In this document: in pieces, positions 52,181 through 60,767 of the stretch
How positions within the stretch are numbered: the first letter of the stretch is position 1
How the letters are laid out: each line of letters opens with the position of its first letter
Assembly: GCA_029238315.1 (NCBI GenBank)
Contig: JAQWGI010000036.1
Location: 62,001-126,000, forward strand
Source: Polaribacter sp.
GTDB taxonomy: Bacteria > Bacteroidota > Bacteroidia > Flavobacteriales > Flavobacteriaceae
Direction of reading: 5' to 3'
DNA length: 64,000 bases
Notes under the pieces: generated by a model
Database searches by the model: none
What the model saw: the letters and a program-made list of their open reading frames with translations, nothing else
What the model was told of the DNA's origin: nothing
Made by a program: the position numbers and the translations under genes

Positions 52181-53518
52181 ATGAATCAAATTGCCAACGA
52201 ATTAGGCACAGAAAAAATAAGTAAGCTTTTATTAAAACAGGCAATTCCTGCATCAATAGGCATTTTAGTGATGTCATTAAACATGATTGTAGATACCATT
52301 TTTGTGGGGCAATGGATTGGTGTTATGGCCATTGCAGCAGTGACAGTTGTTTTGCCAATTGCATTTTTAATTTCGTCAATTGGTATGGGAATTGGAATTG
52401 GTGGTAGTTCGATTATTTCTAGAGCTTTAGGTGCAAATAATTCAGAAAAAGCTTTTAACGTTTTTGGAAATCAAATTTCTCTAACAATTGGTCTATCAAC
52501 TTTATTTGTAGTAATCGGGATTAATTTTAGTTTTTACATTTTACAATTATTTGGAGCTAATGGAAACATTATTACACCTGCAACAGACTATTTTCATGTA
52601 ATATTATGGGGAATTCCCTTTTTAGCTTTTGCGATGATGGGAAACCCAGTAATTAGAGCTGTTGGAAAACCAAAATTCGCAATGTATGCAATGATTTTAC
52701 CAGCAATTGCAAACATTGCTCTTGATGTTGTTTTTATCAAATTTTTAGATTTAGGCATGTTTGGTGCTGGTTTGGCAACCGCTATTTCTTATGCTGTTTG
52801 TGGCTTATTTATATTTTGGTTTTTCTTATCAAAAAACACACAGTTAAAAATTTTACCAAAGTATTTTATCATTAACTTTTCTATTTTAAAAGAAATTATT
52901 GCTCTAGGTGGTGTAACTATTGTTAGACAAGGAACTATAAGTGTTTTGGTAATTATATTAAATTATACATTATTTAAATATGGAGGTGAAATATCTATTG
53001 CAGTTTACGGAATTATAAATAGAGTAATGATGTTTGCGCTTTTTCCTGTTTTAGGTGTTTCACAAGGTTTTCTCCCAATTGCTGGATATAATTATGGCGC
53101 GGATAACACAATACGCGTAAAAGAAACAATTAAAACTGCCATATTATTTGGAACTGCAATTGCATCCGTTATTTTTATCGGGATTATGATTTTTCCAAAT
53201 CAATTAGTACAAATTTTTACGGATAATCAAGAATTGTTAGATTTAACGCCAAATGCAATTATGATTGTTTTTTTAGCAACACCAGTAATTACAACGCAAT
53301 TAATTGGTTCCGCTTATTTTCAAGCTGCTGGAAAAGCATTTCCTGCATTAATTTTAACGTTATTAAAACAAGGTTTTTTCTTAATTCCGTTAGTATACAT
53401 TTTGCCTAAATTTTATGGTATAAATGGAGTTTGGATGTCGTTTCCTATTGCTGATCTTTTAGCAACATTGGTTACGTATTTGTATTTAAACCGAGAAATT
53501 AAAAAGAATTTAAATTAA
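52181..53518 (+). CDS. MATE-family efflux transporter
   Basis: A 445-residue inner-membrane antiporter with about twelve helices in two homologous halves (LLKQAIPASIGILVMSLNMIVDTIFVGQWIG and the second-half start IIALGGVTIVRQGTISVLVIIL). Family motifs include GIGGSSIISRALGANNSEKA and GVSQGFLPIAGYNYGA. It exports drugs or metabolites in exchange for Na+ or H+. The end overlaps the convergent DUF2461 gene by nine bases, so no terminator separates them. Confidence 0.9.
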   Translation: MNQIANELGTEKISKLLLKQAIPASIGILVMSLNMIVDTIFVGQWIGVMAIAAVTVVLPIAFLISSIGMGIGIGGSSIISRALGANNSEKAFNVFGNQISLTIGLSTLFVVIGINFSFYILQLFGANGNIITPATDYFHVILWGIPFLAFAMMGNPVIRAVGKPKFAMYAMILPAIANIALDVVFIKFLDLGMFGAGLATAISYAVCGLFIFWFFLSKNTQLKILPKYFIINFSILKEIIALGGVTIVRQGTISVLVIILNYTLFKYGGEISIAVYGIINRVMMFALFPVLGVSQGFLPIAGYNYGADNTIRVKETIKTAILFGTAIASVIFIGIMIFPNQLVQIFTDNQELLDLTPNAIMIVFLATPVITTQLIGSAYFQAAGKAFPALILTLLKQGFFLIPLVYILPKFYGINGVWMSFPIADLLATLVTYLYLNREIKKNLN

Positions 53519-54181
53519 ACTTTCCCCATTTAAATTTGTAGTCAACACATCAGAAAATAAATTAAAAAATGGTCGCATTGCTTTAAATGTATTATCAACT
53601 TCTTGTAAGAAATCTGAAGATAGAACTTGTTTGTCTGTAAAATTTCTCACGGCAATAAATCCTTTTTTACGCAACAAATCTACATCTGGATGTTCTTTAT
53701 CAAATCCTCTTGGTGCCGATTTTAATTCATCTCCATGAAACTCTCCGCCAAAATATTTTTGATAGATTTTATCTGATAAAACCTCTCTAAATTCGGTTGC
53801 ATCTAATTCTATTTCTTTTCTAATTCTTAATAAATCTTCTTTTTCTGGTTGCCAAAATCCGCCACCAATCATGGTTCCTCCTGGTTTTATTTGCAAAAAA
53901 TAACCGCCACGTAATTGTTTTCCTAATCTAGAAAATGAAACTGCTAAACGCGGGTTATAAGGTGTTTTATCTTTAGAAAAACGCACATCTCTATAAATTC
54001 TATAGATTTTCATTTTCTCAATTTCATCATGCATTTCAAGGTTAACTTGCATTTCTGAAAACAGCTTTTTTACTTCATTCTTAATTGAAACAAATTTTGG
54101 TTTGTGTTCTGTAAACCAATCACGGTTGTTATTTTGTTGTAAGTCTATTAAGAATTGTAAAGTCGATTTTTCGAATTGCAT
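53510..54181 (-). CDS. DUF2461 family protein
   Basis: A 223-residue soluble protein with DUF2461 features: FLIDLQQNNNRDWFTEHKPKF at the start, KIYRIYRDVRFSKDKTPYNPRLAVSF in the middle, GGYFLQIKPGGTMIGGGFW and the C-terminal HPDVDLLRKKGFIAVRNFTD. The molecular function is unknown. It is divergent from the DUF1853 gene, with 66 bases between starts. Confidence 0.85.
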   Translation of the reverse strand: MQFEKSTLQFLIDLQQNNNRDWFTEHKPKFVSIKNEVKKLFSEMQVNLEMHDEIEKMKIYRIYRDVRFSKDKTPYNPRLAVSFSRLGKQLRGGYFLQIKPGGTMIGGGFWQPEKEDLLRIRKEIELDATEFREVLSDKIYQKYFGGEFHGDELKSAPRGFDKEHPDVDLLRKKGFIAVRNFTDKQVLSSDFLQEVDNTFKAMRPFFNLFSDVLTTNLNGESLI

Positions 54182-54247
54182 GTATCAAAATTTAAACCCT
54201 AAATGTACAAAAGAATTCAGAAATAGATTTGTATTTTCGGCATTGAA

Positions 54248-55060
54248 ATGAACTTACTCACAAAACAAATTCAACAACATTTTGATGGATTTTTACAAAC
54301 ACCTTGTTTGTGGAAAAATAATGCTGTTTTTGATTTACAACAATTTGAAATTGAACCAAAATCTAGCGCAATCAATATAGAAATTGACAAGAAACTACGT
54401 TTAGGTAAATATATTGAACGCTTTGTTTCATTTCAAGCATCTGAAGATAAAAACTGCAAAATTATTTCAGAAAACATTCAAATACAACAAGATAAAATTA
54501 CGTTGGGCGAATTAGATTGCATCCTTTTAAAAGAGATGAAACCAATTCATTTAGAAGTTGTCTATAAATTTTATTTGTATGACGATACTCTTGGTGAAAC
54601 AGAAATTGATCATTTTATCGGTCCTAACAGAAAAGATTCTTTGTTTGAAAAACTAACCAAACTAAAAGAAAAACAATTACCATTACTCTACTCTAAGCAA
54701 TGTAAAACCTATTTAGAAAGTATCAATTTAGATGCTCAGAAAATTGAACAGCAAGTGTATTTTAAAGCCCAACTATTTGTTCCGTTTGCAAATCAACATT
54801 TAAAATTATCAACTTTAAATCCAAATTGTATTGCTGGGTTTTACATCAATCAACAAGAAATACAACAATTTTCTAATTGTAAATTTTACTTTCCTAGTAA
54901 GAAAGATTGGTTGGTCATTCCGCATTCAAATGTTAACTGGAGCGATTATCGATCATTTAAGAAAGAATACAACGCTTATTTGGAAAGAAAATTTTCTCCA
55001 CTTTGTTGGTTAAAAAAACAGAATGGAGAAATTTTTAAAGTTTTTATAATTTGGTGGTAA
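54248..55060 (+). CDS. DUF1853 family protein
   Basis: A 270-residue soluble protein matching DUF1853: a start of about 50 residues with LQTPCLWKN-type sequence, LGKYIERFVSFQ, LGELDCILLKEMKPIHLEVVYKFYLYD, then DHFIGPNRKDSLFEKLTKLKEKQLPLL and a C-terminal W-rich end. The GELD...LEVVYKFYL order (E/D-x-ExK-like) recalls a PD-(D/E)xK nuclease fold, but activity is unproven. It ends three bases before the convergent hisIE stop. Confidence 0.82.
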   Translation: MNLLTKQIQQHFDGFLQTPCLWKNNAVFDLQQFEIEPKSSAINIEIDKKLRLGKYIERFVSFQASEDKNCKIISENIQIQQDKITLGELDCILLKEMKPIHLEVVYKFYLYDDTLGETEIDHFIGPNRKDSLFEKLTKLKEKQLPLLYSKQCKTYLESINLDAQKIEQQVYFKAQLFVPFANQHLKLSTLNPNCIAGFYINQQEIQQFSNCKFYFPSKKDWLVIPHSNVNWSDYRSFKKEYNAYLERKFSPLCWLKKQNGEIFKVFIIWW

Positions 55061-55062
55061 GT

Positions 55063-55662
55063 TTATTTCTGTCTTTTCTTCAATTCTGCTTCAATATCTT
55101 TTAAAGTGAAACCTTTTGCTTGTAACAACATTAAATAGTGAAATAGTAAATCTGCAGATTCGTATAAAAACAAATTGTCATTGGTATCCATGGCTTCGAT
55201 TACCACTTCTACAGCTTCCTCTCCTACTTTTTGCGCTACTTTATTAATGCCTTTATCAAACAAACTTGCCACATAAGATTTTTGAGTGTCTTTGTTTGCA
55301 ACACGTTCAGAAATCACATTTTCTAAAGTAGAAAAGAATCCATAATTCTGATTGTTTTCTTCATTCCAGCAGGTATCAGAACCTTTGTGACATGTTGGCC
55401 CATTTGGATTTACAGAAATTAGCAACGTATCATTATCACAATCTAGTTTCATGTCAACTAAACTTAATGTATTACCACTTTCCTCACCTTTTGTCCACAA
55501 ACGATTTTTAGTTCTAGAAAAGAAAGTAATCAATTTTGTTTCTTGAGTTTTATTGAAAGCTTCTTCATTCATATAACCCAACATCAATACATTTTTTGTA
55601 GTTGTATCTTGAATGATTGCTGGCACTAATCCGTCGTTATTTTTATTGAAATCTATATTCAT
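55063..55662 (-). CDS. hisIE: Bifunctional phosphoribosyl-AMP cyclohydrolase / phosphoribosyl-ATP pyrophosphatase
   Basis: A 199-residue enzyme for steps 2 and 3 of histidine synthesis. The HisI half (about 1-110) has the zinc/metal motif DMKLDCDNDTLLISV with Cys and Asp ligands and GPTCHKGSDTCWN. The HisE half (about 112-199) has the four-helix NTP-pyrophosphatase pattern KVGEEAVEVVIEAM and LLFHYLMLLQAKG. It is the last gene of the his operon and is preceded by a 73-base gap containing inverted repeats. Confidence 0.93.
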   Translation of the reverse strand: MNIDFNKNNDGLVPAIIQDTTTKNVLMLGYMNEEAFNKTQETKLITFFSRTKNRLWTKGEESGNTLSLVDMKLDCDNDTLLISVNPNGPTCHKGSDTCWNEENNQNYGFFSTLENVISERVANKDTQKSYVASLFDKGINKVAQKVGEEAVEVVIEAMDTNDNLFLYESADLLFHYLMLLQAKGFTLKDIEAELKKRQK

Positions 55663-55674
55663 AATTGTTGTTTG

Positions 55675-55730
55675 TTGGTTCTTGGTTTTTTGTTGTTAGT
55701 TCTAATAACCAGCAACTATAAACCAAAAAC
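55675..55730. repeat. TTGGTT-rich inverted repeat in the hisF-hisIE gap
   Basis: Left part TTGGTTCTTGGTTTTTTGTT and right part AACTATAAACCAAAAAC are imperfect complements. It belongs to the same sequence type as the repeat in the hisB-hisH gap. Confidence 0.5.
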
Positions 55731-55735
55731 TATTT

Positions 55736-56491
55736 TTAAATTCTTATTGGAATATTTTGTTCTTTTAACTCTTTTTTTAATGCTGAAATGGCTATTTCTC
55801 CGAAATGAAAAACACTTGCTGCTAAAGCTGCATCTGCTTTTCCGATGGTAAAAGTATCTGTAAAATGTTGTACGGTTCCTGCGCCACCAGAAGCAATAAT
55901 TGGTATATTTAATTCTGTTGATAGTTTTGCTAAGGCTTCATTTGCAAAACCAGCTTTTGTGCCATCATTATTCATAGAAGTAAATAAAATTTCTCCTGCG
56001 CCTCTACTCTCTACCTCTTTTGCCCAGTCAAATAAATTGAGTGCTGTAGGTATTGTACCACCTGCCAAATGCACCATCCATTCGCCATCAATTTGTTTTG
56101 CATCAATAGCAACCACTACACACTGACTTCCAAATTTATTAGACAATTCGTTGACCAATTCTCGTCTTTTTACAGCTGAAGAGTTGATAGAAATTTTATC
56201 AGCGCCACATTTTAATAATGCATCTACATCCTTAATAGATGAAATTCCGCCGCCAACAGTAAACGGAATGTTTACTTGTTCTGCAACTTTTAACACCATT
56301 TCTAACATGGTTTTTCTTCCTTCTAATGTTGCAGAAATATCTAAAAACACCAATTCGTCTGCACCCAATTCAGCATACTGTTTTGCCAATATCACAGGAT
56401 CTCCAGCATCTATTAAATTGACAAAATTCACCCCTTTTACGGTGCGTCCGTTTTTAATATCTAAACAAGGTATAATTCTTTTTGTTAACAT
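55736..56491 (-). CDS. hisF: Imidazole glycerol phosphate synthase, cyclase subunit
   Basis: A 251-residue TIM barrel that closes the imidazole ring using ammonia from HisH, releasing IGP and AICAR. Signature segments: [20 protein letters not shown] with the catalytic Asp in [43 protein letters not shown] with the second catalytic Asp, [11 protein letters not shown] and [12 protein letters not shown]. The order hisH-hisA-hisF-hisIE is the classical core of his operons. Confidence 0.95.
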   Translation of the reverse strand: MLTKRIIPCLDIKNGRTVKGVNFVNLIDAGDPVILAKQYAELGADELVFLDISATLEGRKTMLEMVLKVAEQVNIPFTVGGGISSIKDVDALLKCGADKISINSSAVKRRELVNELSNKFGSQCVVVAIDAKQIDGEWMVHLAGGTIPTALNLFDWAKEVESRGAGEILFTSMNNDGTKAGFANEALAKLSTELNIPIIASGGAGTVQHFTDTFTIGKADAALAASVFHFGEIAISALKKELKEQNIPIRI

Positions 56492-56507
56492 TTATATTTT
56501 GTTGTTG

Positions 56508-56530
56508 GTTGATGGCTAATAGCCATTAAC
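56508..56530. repeat. Palindrome over the hisA stop codon
   Basis: GTTGATGGCTA pairs with TAGCCATTAAC (one mismatch) around a single A. It encodes the last residues and stop of HisA on the minus strand and reaches into the 24-base gap before hisF. Confidence 0.55.
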
Positions 56531-57277
56531 TATAAATTCTTCTAATTGTTTTAAGCTAATTTTATTCTCATAAATTGCTTTACCAATAATAACGCCTTCA
56601 CAGCCATTCTCGGCAAGTCTTGGCAGTTCTTCAAAAGAAGAAATTCCTCCTGAAGCTATTAATTTTAGTGAGTTCTCTACTCCATTCGAAATGGCAGACT
56701 CTTTTAAAATTTGATTATAAACATCAAAACTTGGTCCTTGTAACATGCCATCTTTAGAGATATCTGTACAAATTACATACTGAATTCCTTTTTGCTGATA
56801 ATCTTTAATAAACGGAATCAACTCTAAAGAACTTTCTTCTTGCCAACCGTTTGTAGCAATCTTTCCTCCAGAATTATCAGGATAAAAATCGGCACCTAAA
56901 ATAATTTTCTGAGCTCCATAAGTTGATATCCAACCTTCAAAAACAGGACGATTCTTTACCGCAATACTTCCGCCTGTAATCTGGTTTGTACCCGAGTTAA
57001 AAGCGATTTCTAAATCTTTATCAGACTTTAAACCACCTCCAAAATCAATCTTTAAATTGGTTTTAGAAGCAATTTGCTCTAACACTTTATAATTGATTAT
57101 TTCATTTGCTTTTGCACCATCTAAATCAACAACATGCAAATATTCAATGCCGGCAGCTTCAAATTCTTTGGCTACTTCTAACGGATTTTCATTGTATATT
57201 TTTTTAGTATTGTAATCGCCTTTTGTCAAACGAACACATTTGCCGTCTATGATATCTATTGCTGGTATTATTCTCAT
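56516..57277 (-). CDS. hisA: Phosphoribosylformimino-5-aminoimidazole carboxamide ribotide isomerase (ProFAR isomerase)
   Basis: A 253-residue TIM barrel for step 4 of histidine synthesis. Start segment [22 protein letters not shown] has the catalytic Asp, DLDGAKANE the phosphate loop, [28 protein letters not shown] the second catalytic Asp region, and [15 protein letters not shown]. The start codon directly follows a composite palindromic repeat also present before hisB and hisD. The 3' end is part of a palindrome. Confidence 0.95.
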   Translation of the reverse strand: MRIIPAIDIIDGKCVRLTKGDYNTKKIYNENPLEVAKEFEAAGIEYLHVVDLDGAKANEIINYKVLEQIASKTNLKIDFGGGLKSDKDLEIAFNSGTNQITGGSIAVKNRPVFEGWISTYGAQKIILGADFYPDNSGGKIATNGWQEESSLELIPFIKDYQQKGIQYVICTDISKDGMLQGPSFDVYNQILKESAISNGVENSLKLIASGGISSFEELPRLAENGCEGVIIGKAIYENKISLKQLEEFIVNGY

Positions 57278-57278
57278 T

Positions 57279-57318
57279 GATTCACTTGTTAATCAACCCT
57301 AAACTTTTATCAAGGTCT
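57279..57318. repeat. Decayed composite palindromic repeat at the hisA start
   Basis: GATTCACTTGTTAATC (57279-57294) differs by one base from the copies at hisB and hisD. CCCTAAACTTTTATCAAGG after it is a degenerate version of the CCCTGAACTTGTTTCAGGG palindrome. Confidence 0.65.
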
Positions 57319-57330
57319 TTTTATTTTTGA

Positions 57331-57410
57331 TGTCATTTGTAAATGAGACCTTTCGGTCATTGAGAAATCTTATTCATAAGATTCCTCTTCATGCTTCACT
57401 CGGAATGACA
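57331..57410. repeat. 80-bp TGTCATT...AATGACA element in the hisH-hisA gap
   Basis: The ends TGTCATT and AATGACA are inverted repeats. Inside are GACCTTTCGGTC and AATCTTATTCATAAGATT, both self-complementary. It resembles short non-autonomous repeats starting TGTCATTCCGAG that I know from many Bacteroidota genomes. Confidence 0.65.
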
Positions 57411-57413
57411 TTT

Positions 57414-57995
57414 TTATAACTTTAAAAAATTCTTTAAAATTTGTTCTCCTGCTGTTGATGATTTCTCTGGATGAAATTGCACGCCATAAAAATTATCTTT
57501 TTGCAATGCAGAAGCGTACTCAATTTCATAAGCAGTTGTTGCAATGGCCTCTTTGCAATTTTCTGCATAAAAACTATGCACCAAATACATAAATTCTTCC
57601 TCTTTTACTCCGGTAAATAAATCCGATTTTAAATCAGAAATGACATTCCAACCCATTTGCGGAACTTTTACAGCACTCGAAAACTTTTTTATGGCTACAT
57701 TAAAAATACCCAATCCTTTGGTGTTTCCTTCTTCAGATGAATTACACATTAACTGCATGCCCAAACAAATACCTAACACCGGTTGTTTTAACTCAGGTAT
57801 AACTGAATCTAAACCACTTTCTCGCAACATTTCCATAGCAGAACTTGCTTCTCCAACGCCAGGAAAAATTACTTTATCGGCAGCTTTTATTTCTTCAATG
57901 TTATTTGATAAAACAGCATCTACACCTAATCTTTTAAAGGCAAACTGGATGCTTTTAATGTTTCCCGCTCCGTAATCTATAATTATGAGTTTCAT
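57414..57995 (-). CDS. hisH: Imidazole glycerol phosphate synthase, glutamine amidotransferase subunit
   Basis: A 193-residue class I glutaminase feeding ammonia to HisF. It has IDYGAGNIKSIQFAFKRLG, oxyanion strand FPGVGEASSAM, nucleophile Cys in GICLGMQLM, and the His-Glu pair in GVQFHPEKSS. The gap downstream (toward hisA) holds two repeat elements; upstream of the start is a TTGGTT-rich inverted repeat. Confidence 0.95.
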   Translation of the reverse strand: MKLIIIDYGAGNIKSIQFAFKRLGVDAVLSNNIEEIKAADKVIFPGVGEASSAMEMLRESGLDSVIPELKQPVLGICLGMQLMCNSSEEGNTKGLGIFNVAIKKFSSAVKVPQMGWNVISDLKSDLFTGVKEEEFMYLVHSFYAENCKEAIATTAYEIEYASALQKDNFYGVQFHPEKSSTAGEQILKNFLKL

Positions 57996-57997
57996 TT

Positions 57998-58053
57998 TTT
58001 TGGTTGTTGGTTATTGGTTTTTAGTTATTGGTTAATATTAGCAACCAAAAACG
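57998..58053. repeat. TTGGTT-rich inverted repeat in the hisB-hisH gap
   Basis: TTTTTGGTTGTT at the left pairs with AGCAACCAAAAA at the right, around tandem GGTTATTGG-like units. It is related to the repeat at 55675. Confidence 0.55.
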
Positions 58054-58055
58054 AT

Positions 58056-59192
58056 TTACAATACTCCTTTTGTTGATGGCAAAAACATCTTATTTGGGTC
58101 TCTTTTTACTGCCATTTTCATTGCTTTTGCAAACGCTTTAAAAATGCCTTCAATTTTATGATGTTCGTTTACCCCTTCAGCTTTTATGTTTAAATTACAC
58201 TTTGCACCGTCTGTAAACGATTTAAACAAGTGGAAAAACATTTCTGTAGGCAAATCTCCAATTTTTTCTCTTTTGAATTCTGCGTCCCATTCTAACCAAT
58301 TTCTTCCTCCAAAATCAACAGCAACTTGTGCTAAACAATCGTCCATTGGTAAACAGAAACCGTAACGTTCAATACCTAATTTATTTCCTAAAGCTTTGTT
58401 GAATAATTCTCCTAAAGCAATCATTGTATCTTCAACGGTGTGATGTTCATCCACATTTAAATCGCCATTAACTTTAATGGTTAAATCCATGTTTCCGTGT
58501 CTTCCAATTTGGTCTAACATGTGATCAAAAAACGACAAACCTGTTGAGATATCATTCTTGCCAGAACCGTCTAAATTTAGTTTGATGTAAATCTTAGTTT
58601 CATTGGTGTTTCTCGTAATTTCTGAAACGCGATCTTCTAATTTTAAAAACTCATAAATCGTTTTCCAATCTGTAGAAGTTAACGCAATACAGTTTAAAAT
58701 TCCTTGTTTAGAAGTTTCAATTTCATCTGCACCTAATGCTGGATTTTCAGATAAATAAATTCCTTTTGCACCTAGGTTCTTCGCTAATTCCATGTCTGTA
58801 ATTCGATCTCCTAACACAAACGAATTTTCTAAATCATATTCTTCAGAAAAGTATTTGGTTAGCAAACCTGTTCTAGGTTTACGTGTCGCTGCATTTTCAT
58901 GCGGAAAGGTTTTATCTATCAATACTTCAGAAAAAACAATACCTTCTTTTTCGAAAGCAGTCATCACTTTATTTTGTGCCGGCCAAAATGTGTCTTCTGG
59001 AAAAGAATCAGTTCCCAAACCATCTTGATTTGTTACCATTACCAATTCAAAATCTAATTCTGAAGCAATTTTAGCCATGTATTGAAACACTTTTGGGTAA
59101 AACTCTAGTTTCTCCAAACTATCTAATTGATAATCTACTGGCGGCTCTAAAACTAATGTTCCGTCTCTGTCTATAAATAATACTTTTTTCAT
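58056..59192 (-). CDS. hisB: Bifunctional histidinol-phosphatase / imidazoleglycerol-phosphate dehydratase
   Basis: A 378-residue enzyme for steps 6 and 8. The N-terminal HAD phosphatase (about 1-165) opens [18 protein letters not shown] with the DxDGT nucleophile and has [10 protein letters not shown] and [17 protein letters not shown]. The C-terminal dehydratase (about 190-378) has [28 protein letters not shown] and [14 protein letters not shown] manganese ligands. The ATG at 59192 is the family start, but the frame is open for 108 further codons upstream into a GIY-YIG domain, so a fusion product is possible. A palindrome ends right at this ATG. Confidence 0.93.
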   Translation of the reverse strand: MKKVLFIDRDGTLVLEPPVDYQLDSLEKLEFYPKVFQYMAKIASELDFELVMVTNQDGLGTDSFPEDTFWPAQNKVMTAFEKEGIVFSEVLIDKTFPHENAATRKPRTGLLTKYFSEEYDLENSFVLGDRITDMELAKNLGAKGIYLSENPALGADEIETSKQGILNCIALTSTDWKTIYEFLKLEDRVSEITRNTNETKIYIKLNLDGSGKNDISTGLSFFDHMLDQIGRHGNMDLTIKVNGDLNVDEHHTVEDTMIALGELFNKALGNKLGIERYGFCLPMDDCLAQVAVDFGGRNWLEWDAEFKREKIGDLPTEMFFHLFKSFTDGAKCNLNIKAEGVNEHHKIEGIFKAFAKAMKMAVKRDPNKMFLPSTKGVL

Positions 59193-59208
59193 GATTAACT
59201 TGTTAATC
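59193..59208. repeat. GATTAACTTGTTAATC palindrome at the hisB start
   Basis: A perfect GATTAAC-TT-GTTAATC inverted repeat abutting the hisB start codon; the same sequence abuts hisD (62049-62064) and, with one change, lies at hisA (57279-57294). Confidence 0.75.
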
Positions 59209-59516
59209 AATCCTGAACTTGTTTCAGGATCTTTTGATATTTCTAATGTTTTTAATTCTGGATTAAACTCTTTTACCAAGTTCCATTTCCATTCTTTATG
59301 CCAATTTTTGAGTTGCTTTTCTCTATTCTTAGCTTCTTTTTTATTTTCAAATGTTTCAAAATGAATTAAATCAACTGCACTATATTTTTTGGTAAACAAA
59401 GCACCTTTCCTTTCCTTATGTTGGTTTATTCTTTGAATAATATTCTCTGTGTAACCAATATATAAAACCGTTCTGTTTTTATTTGTTAGTATGTAACAAT
59501 AATATTGATTCATCAT
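59193..59516 (-). CDS. GIY-YIG nuclease-domain protein, open into hisB
   Basis: A 108-codon reading frame starting [26 protein letters not shown], with the GIY-YIG signature as YCYIL...LYIGYT, the catalytic Arg in [25 protein letters not shown] and the Glu in [20 protein letters not shown]. This is the compact UPF0213/COG2827-like single-domain class. The domain ends at about residue 88. The rest ([15 protein letters not shown]) is translated from the palindromic repeats. No stop codon separates it from hisB, so ribosomes could make a GIY-YIG-HisB chimera. It lies inside a unit with 19-bp inverted ends. Confidence 0.85.
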
Positions 59517-59554
59517 TTTTCATTATTTTAAAAGCTCCTGAAACAAGTTCAGGA
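59211..59554 (-). mobile_element. Candidate GIY-YIG repeat element with 19-bp inverted ends
   Basis: TCCTGAACTTGTTTCAGGA at 59211-59229 and its exact reverse complement TCCTGAAACAAGTTCAGGA at 59536-59554 bound 344 bases holding most of the GIY-YIG frame. The outer copy supplies the stop codon of hisC. No transposase of a known family is present. Mobility is inference from the inverted ends, the insertion in an otherwise conserved operon and solo copies nearby. Confidence 0.5.
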
Positions 59555-60604
59555 TTTCGAAATTAATAAAAGAACTTTTATTAATTTCTCATTCTCTTCT
59601 TCTGTCCCAATCGTAAAACGCAAACAGTTTTCACACAAAGGTTGCGTAGTTCGGTTTCTGATAACGATTCCTTTGTTTATTAACTGCTTATAACGTTTTG
59701 TGGCATCATCAACTTTTACGAGCACAAAATTACAATCTGTTGGATAAATTTCACTAATAAATGAAACTTCTTTTAATCCTTTAATAACGATATTTCTTTG
59801 ATTGATAATTTCTATAACTTCTTTCTCAACTTCAGCTGTTTTTAATAAACGTTTTATTGCTTTTTGCTGCGTTAATTCATTAACGTTATAAGGCGGTTTT
59901 ATGCGATTTAAAACTGATATAATTTCTTGTGAAGCATAACAAACTCCTAAACGAATTCCTGCTAAACCATACGCTTTTGACAAAGTTTGTGTAATTACCA
60001 AATTCGGAAAATTTGCCAATTTTTCTAACCAACTTTTTTGTTCAGAAAAATCGATATACGCTTCATCAATGACAACCAAACCGTTAAATTTATTCAACAA
60101 CTCTTCTACTTTTTCTAAAGAAAAACTATTTCCTGTTGGATTATTTGGTGAACACAAAAACAAAATTTTACTGTTTTTATTTACAGCCTCTAAAATCTGA
60201 TTCACTTTTGGCTGAAAATCTTGCGTTAAAACAACTTTTTTGTTTTCAATTGCGTTGATATTGGCTAACACATCATACATTCCGTATGTTGGCGGTAATG
60301 TAATGATATTGTCTTTATTTGGTTCGCAAAAAGCTCTGAAAATTAAATCCAACACTTCATCACTTCCATTTCCTAATAAAATGTTTTTTGTTGAAACACC
60401 TTTTATTTCTGACAACAATTCTTTTACCGAATTCTGTTGCGGATCTGGATAACGATTTACGCCATTTTCAAACGGATTTTCATTCGCGTCTAAAAACACC
60501 ATTTCATCCGTTGTTGCATCTTTATATTCGTCTCTTGCTGAAGCATACGGTTTTAAAGATTTTATGTTTTCTCTGATGAGATTGTTTATGTTGAAATTTT
60601 TCAT
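59549..60604 (-). CDS. hisC: Histidinol-phosphate aminotransferase
   Basis: A 351-residue PLP enzyme for step 7. It has FLDANENPFENGVNRYPDP, LGNGSDEVLDLIFRAF, CSPNNPTGN, VIDEAYIDF and the PLP lysine in TQTLSKAYGLAGIRLG. An ATG five codons upstream (60619) lies in the TGTCATT repeat; I choose 60604 (MKNFNINNLIRENI) where homology begins. The TGA stop at 59551-59549 falls inside the outer 19-bp repeat of the GIY-YIG unit, so the last residues may have been altered by its arrival. Confidence 0.94.
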   Translation of the reverse strand: MKNFNINNLIRENIKSLKPYASARDEYKDATTDEMVFLDANENPFENGVNRYPDPQQNSVKELLSEIKGVSTKNILLGNGSDEVLDLIFRAFCEPNKDNIITLPPTYGMYDVLANINAIENKKVVLTQDFQPKVNQILEAVNKNSKILFLCSPNNPTGNSFSLEKVEELLNKFNGLVVIDEAYIDFSEQKSWLEKLANFPNLVITQTLSKAYGLAGIRLGVCYASQEIISVLNRIKPPYNVNELTQQKAIKRLLKTAEVEKEVIEIINQRNIVIKGLKEVSFISEIYPTDCNFVLVKVDDATKRYKQLINKGIVIRNRTTQPLCENCLRFTIGTEEENEKLIKVLLLISKS

Positions 60605-60613
60605 TTTTTCTTT

Positions 60614-60724
60614 TGTCATTCCCGTGAAAACGGGAATCTATACTTACTTTATTTTATACAATTAACTTTCTATGGATTCCTGCTGGAGTTTATCTTGAGC
60701 AATAGACGAAATACAGGAGTGACA
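60614..60724. repeat. 111-bp TGTCATTCCCG...GAGTGACA element in the hisD-hisC gap
   Basis: It starts TGTCATT and ends AGTGACA (one mismatch in the inverted ends). It includes TTCCCGTGAAAACGGGAA, a perfect hairpin, and GGATTCCTGC...CAGGAG inside. It is a short palindromic repeat of the type scattered through Bacteroidota genomes. Confidence 0.65.
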
Positions 60725-60767
60725 TTTAGTTATTTCAAAAGGTGCTGAATCAATTTCAGCACAGTTT

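Noticed and set aside
57640..57975. Plus-strand frames opposite hisH, hisA, hisF and other genes
   Set aside because: They are antisense shadows of conserved genes in AT-rich DNA and encode no recognisable domain.
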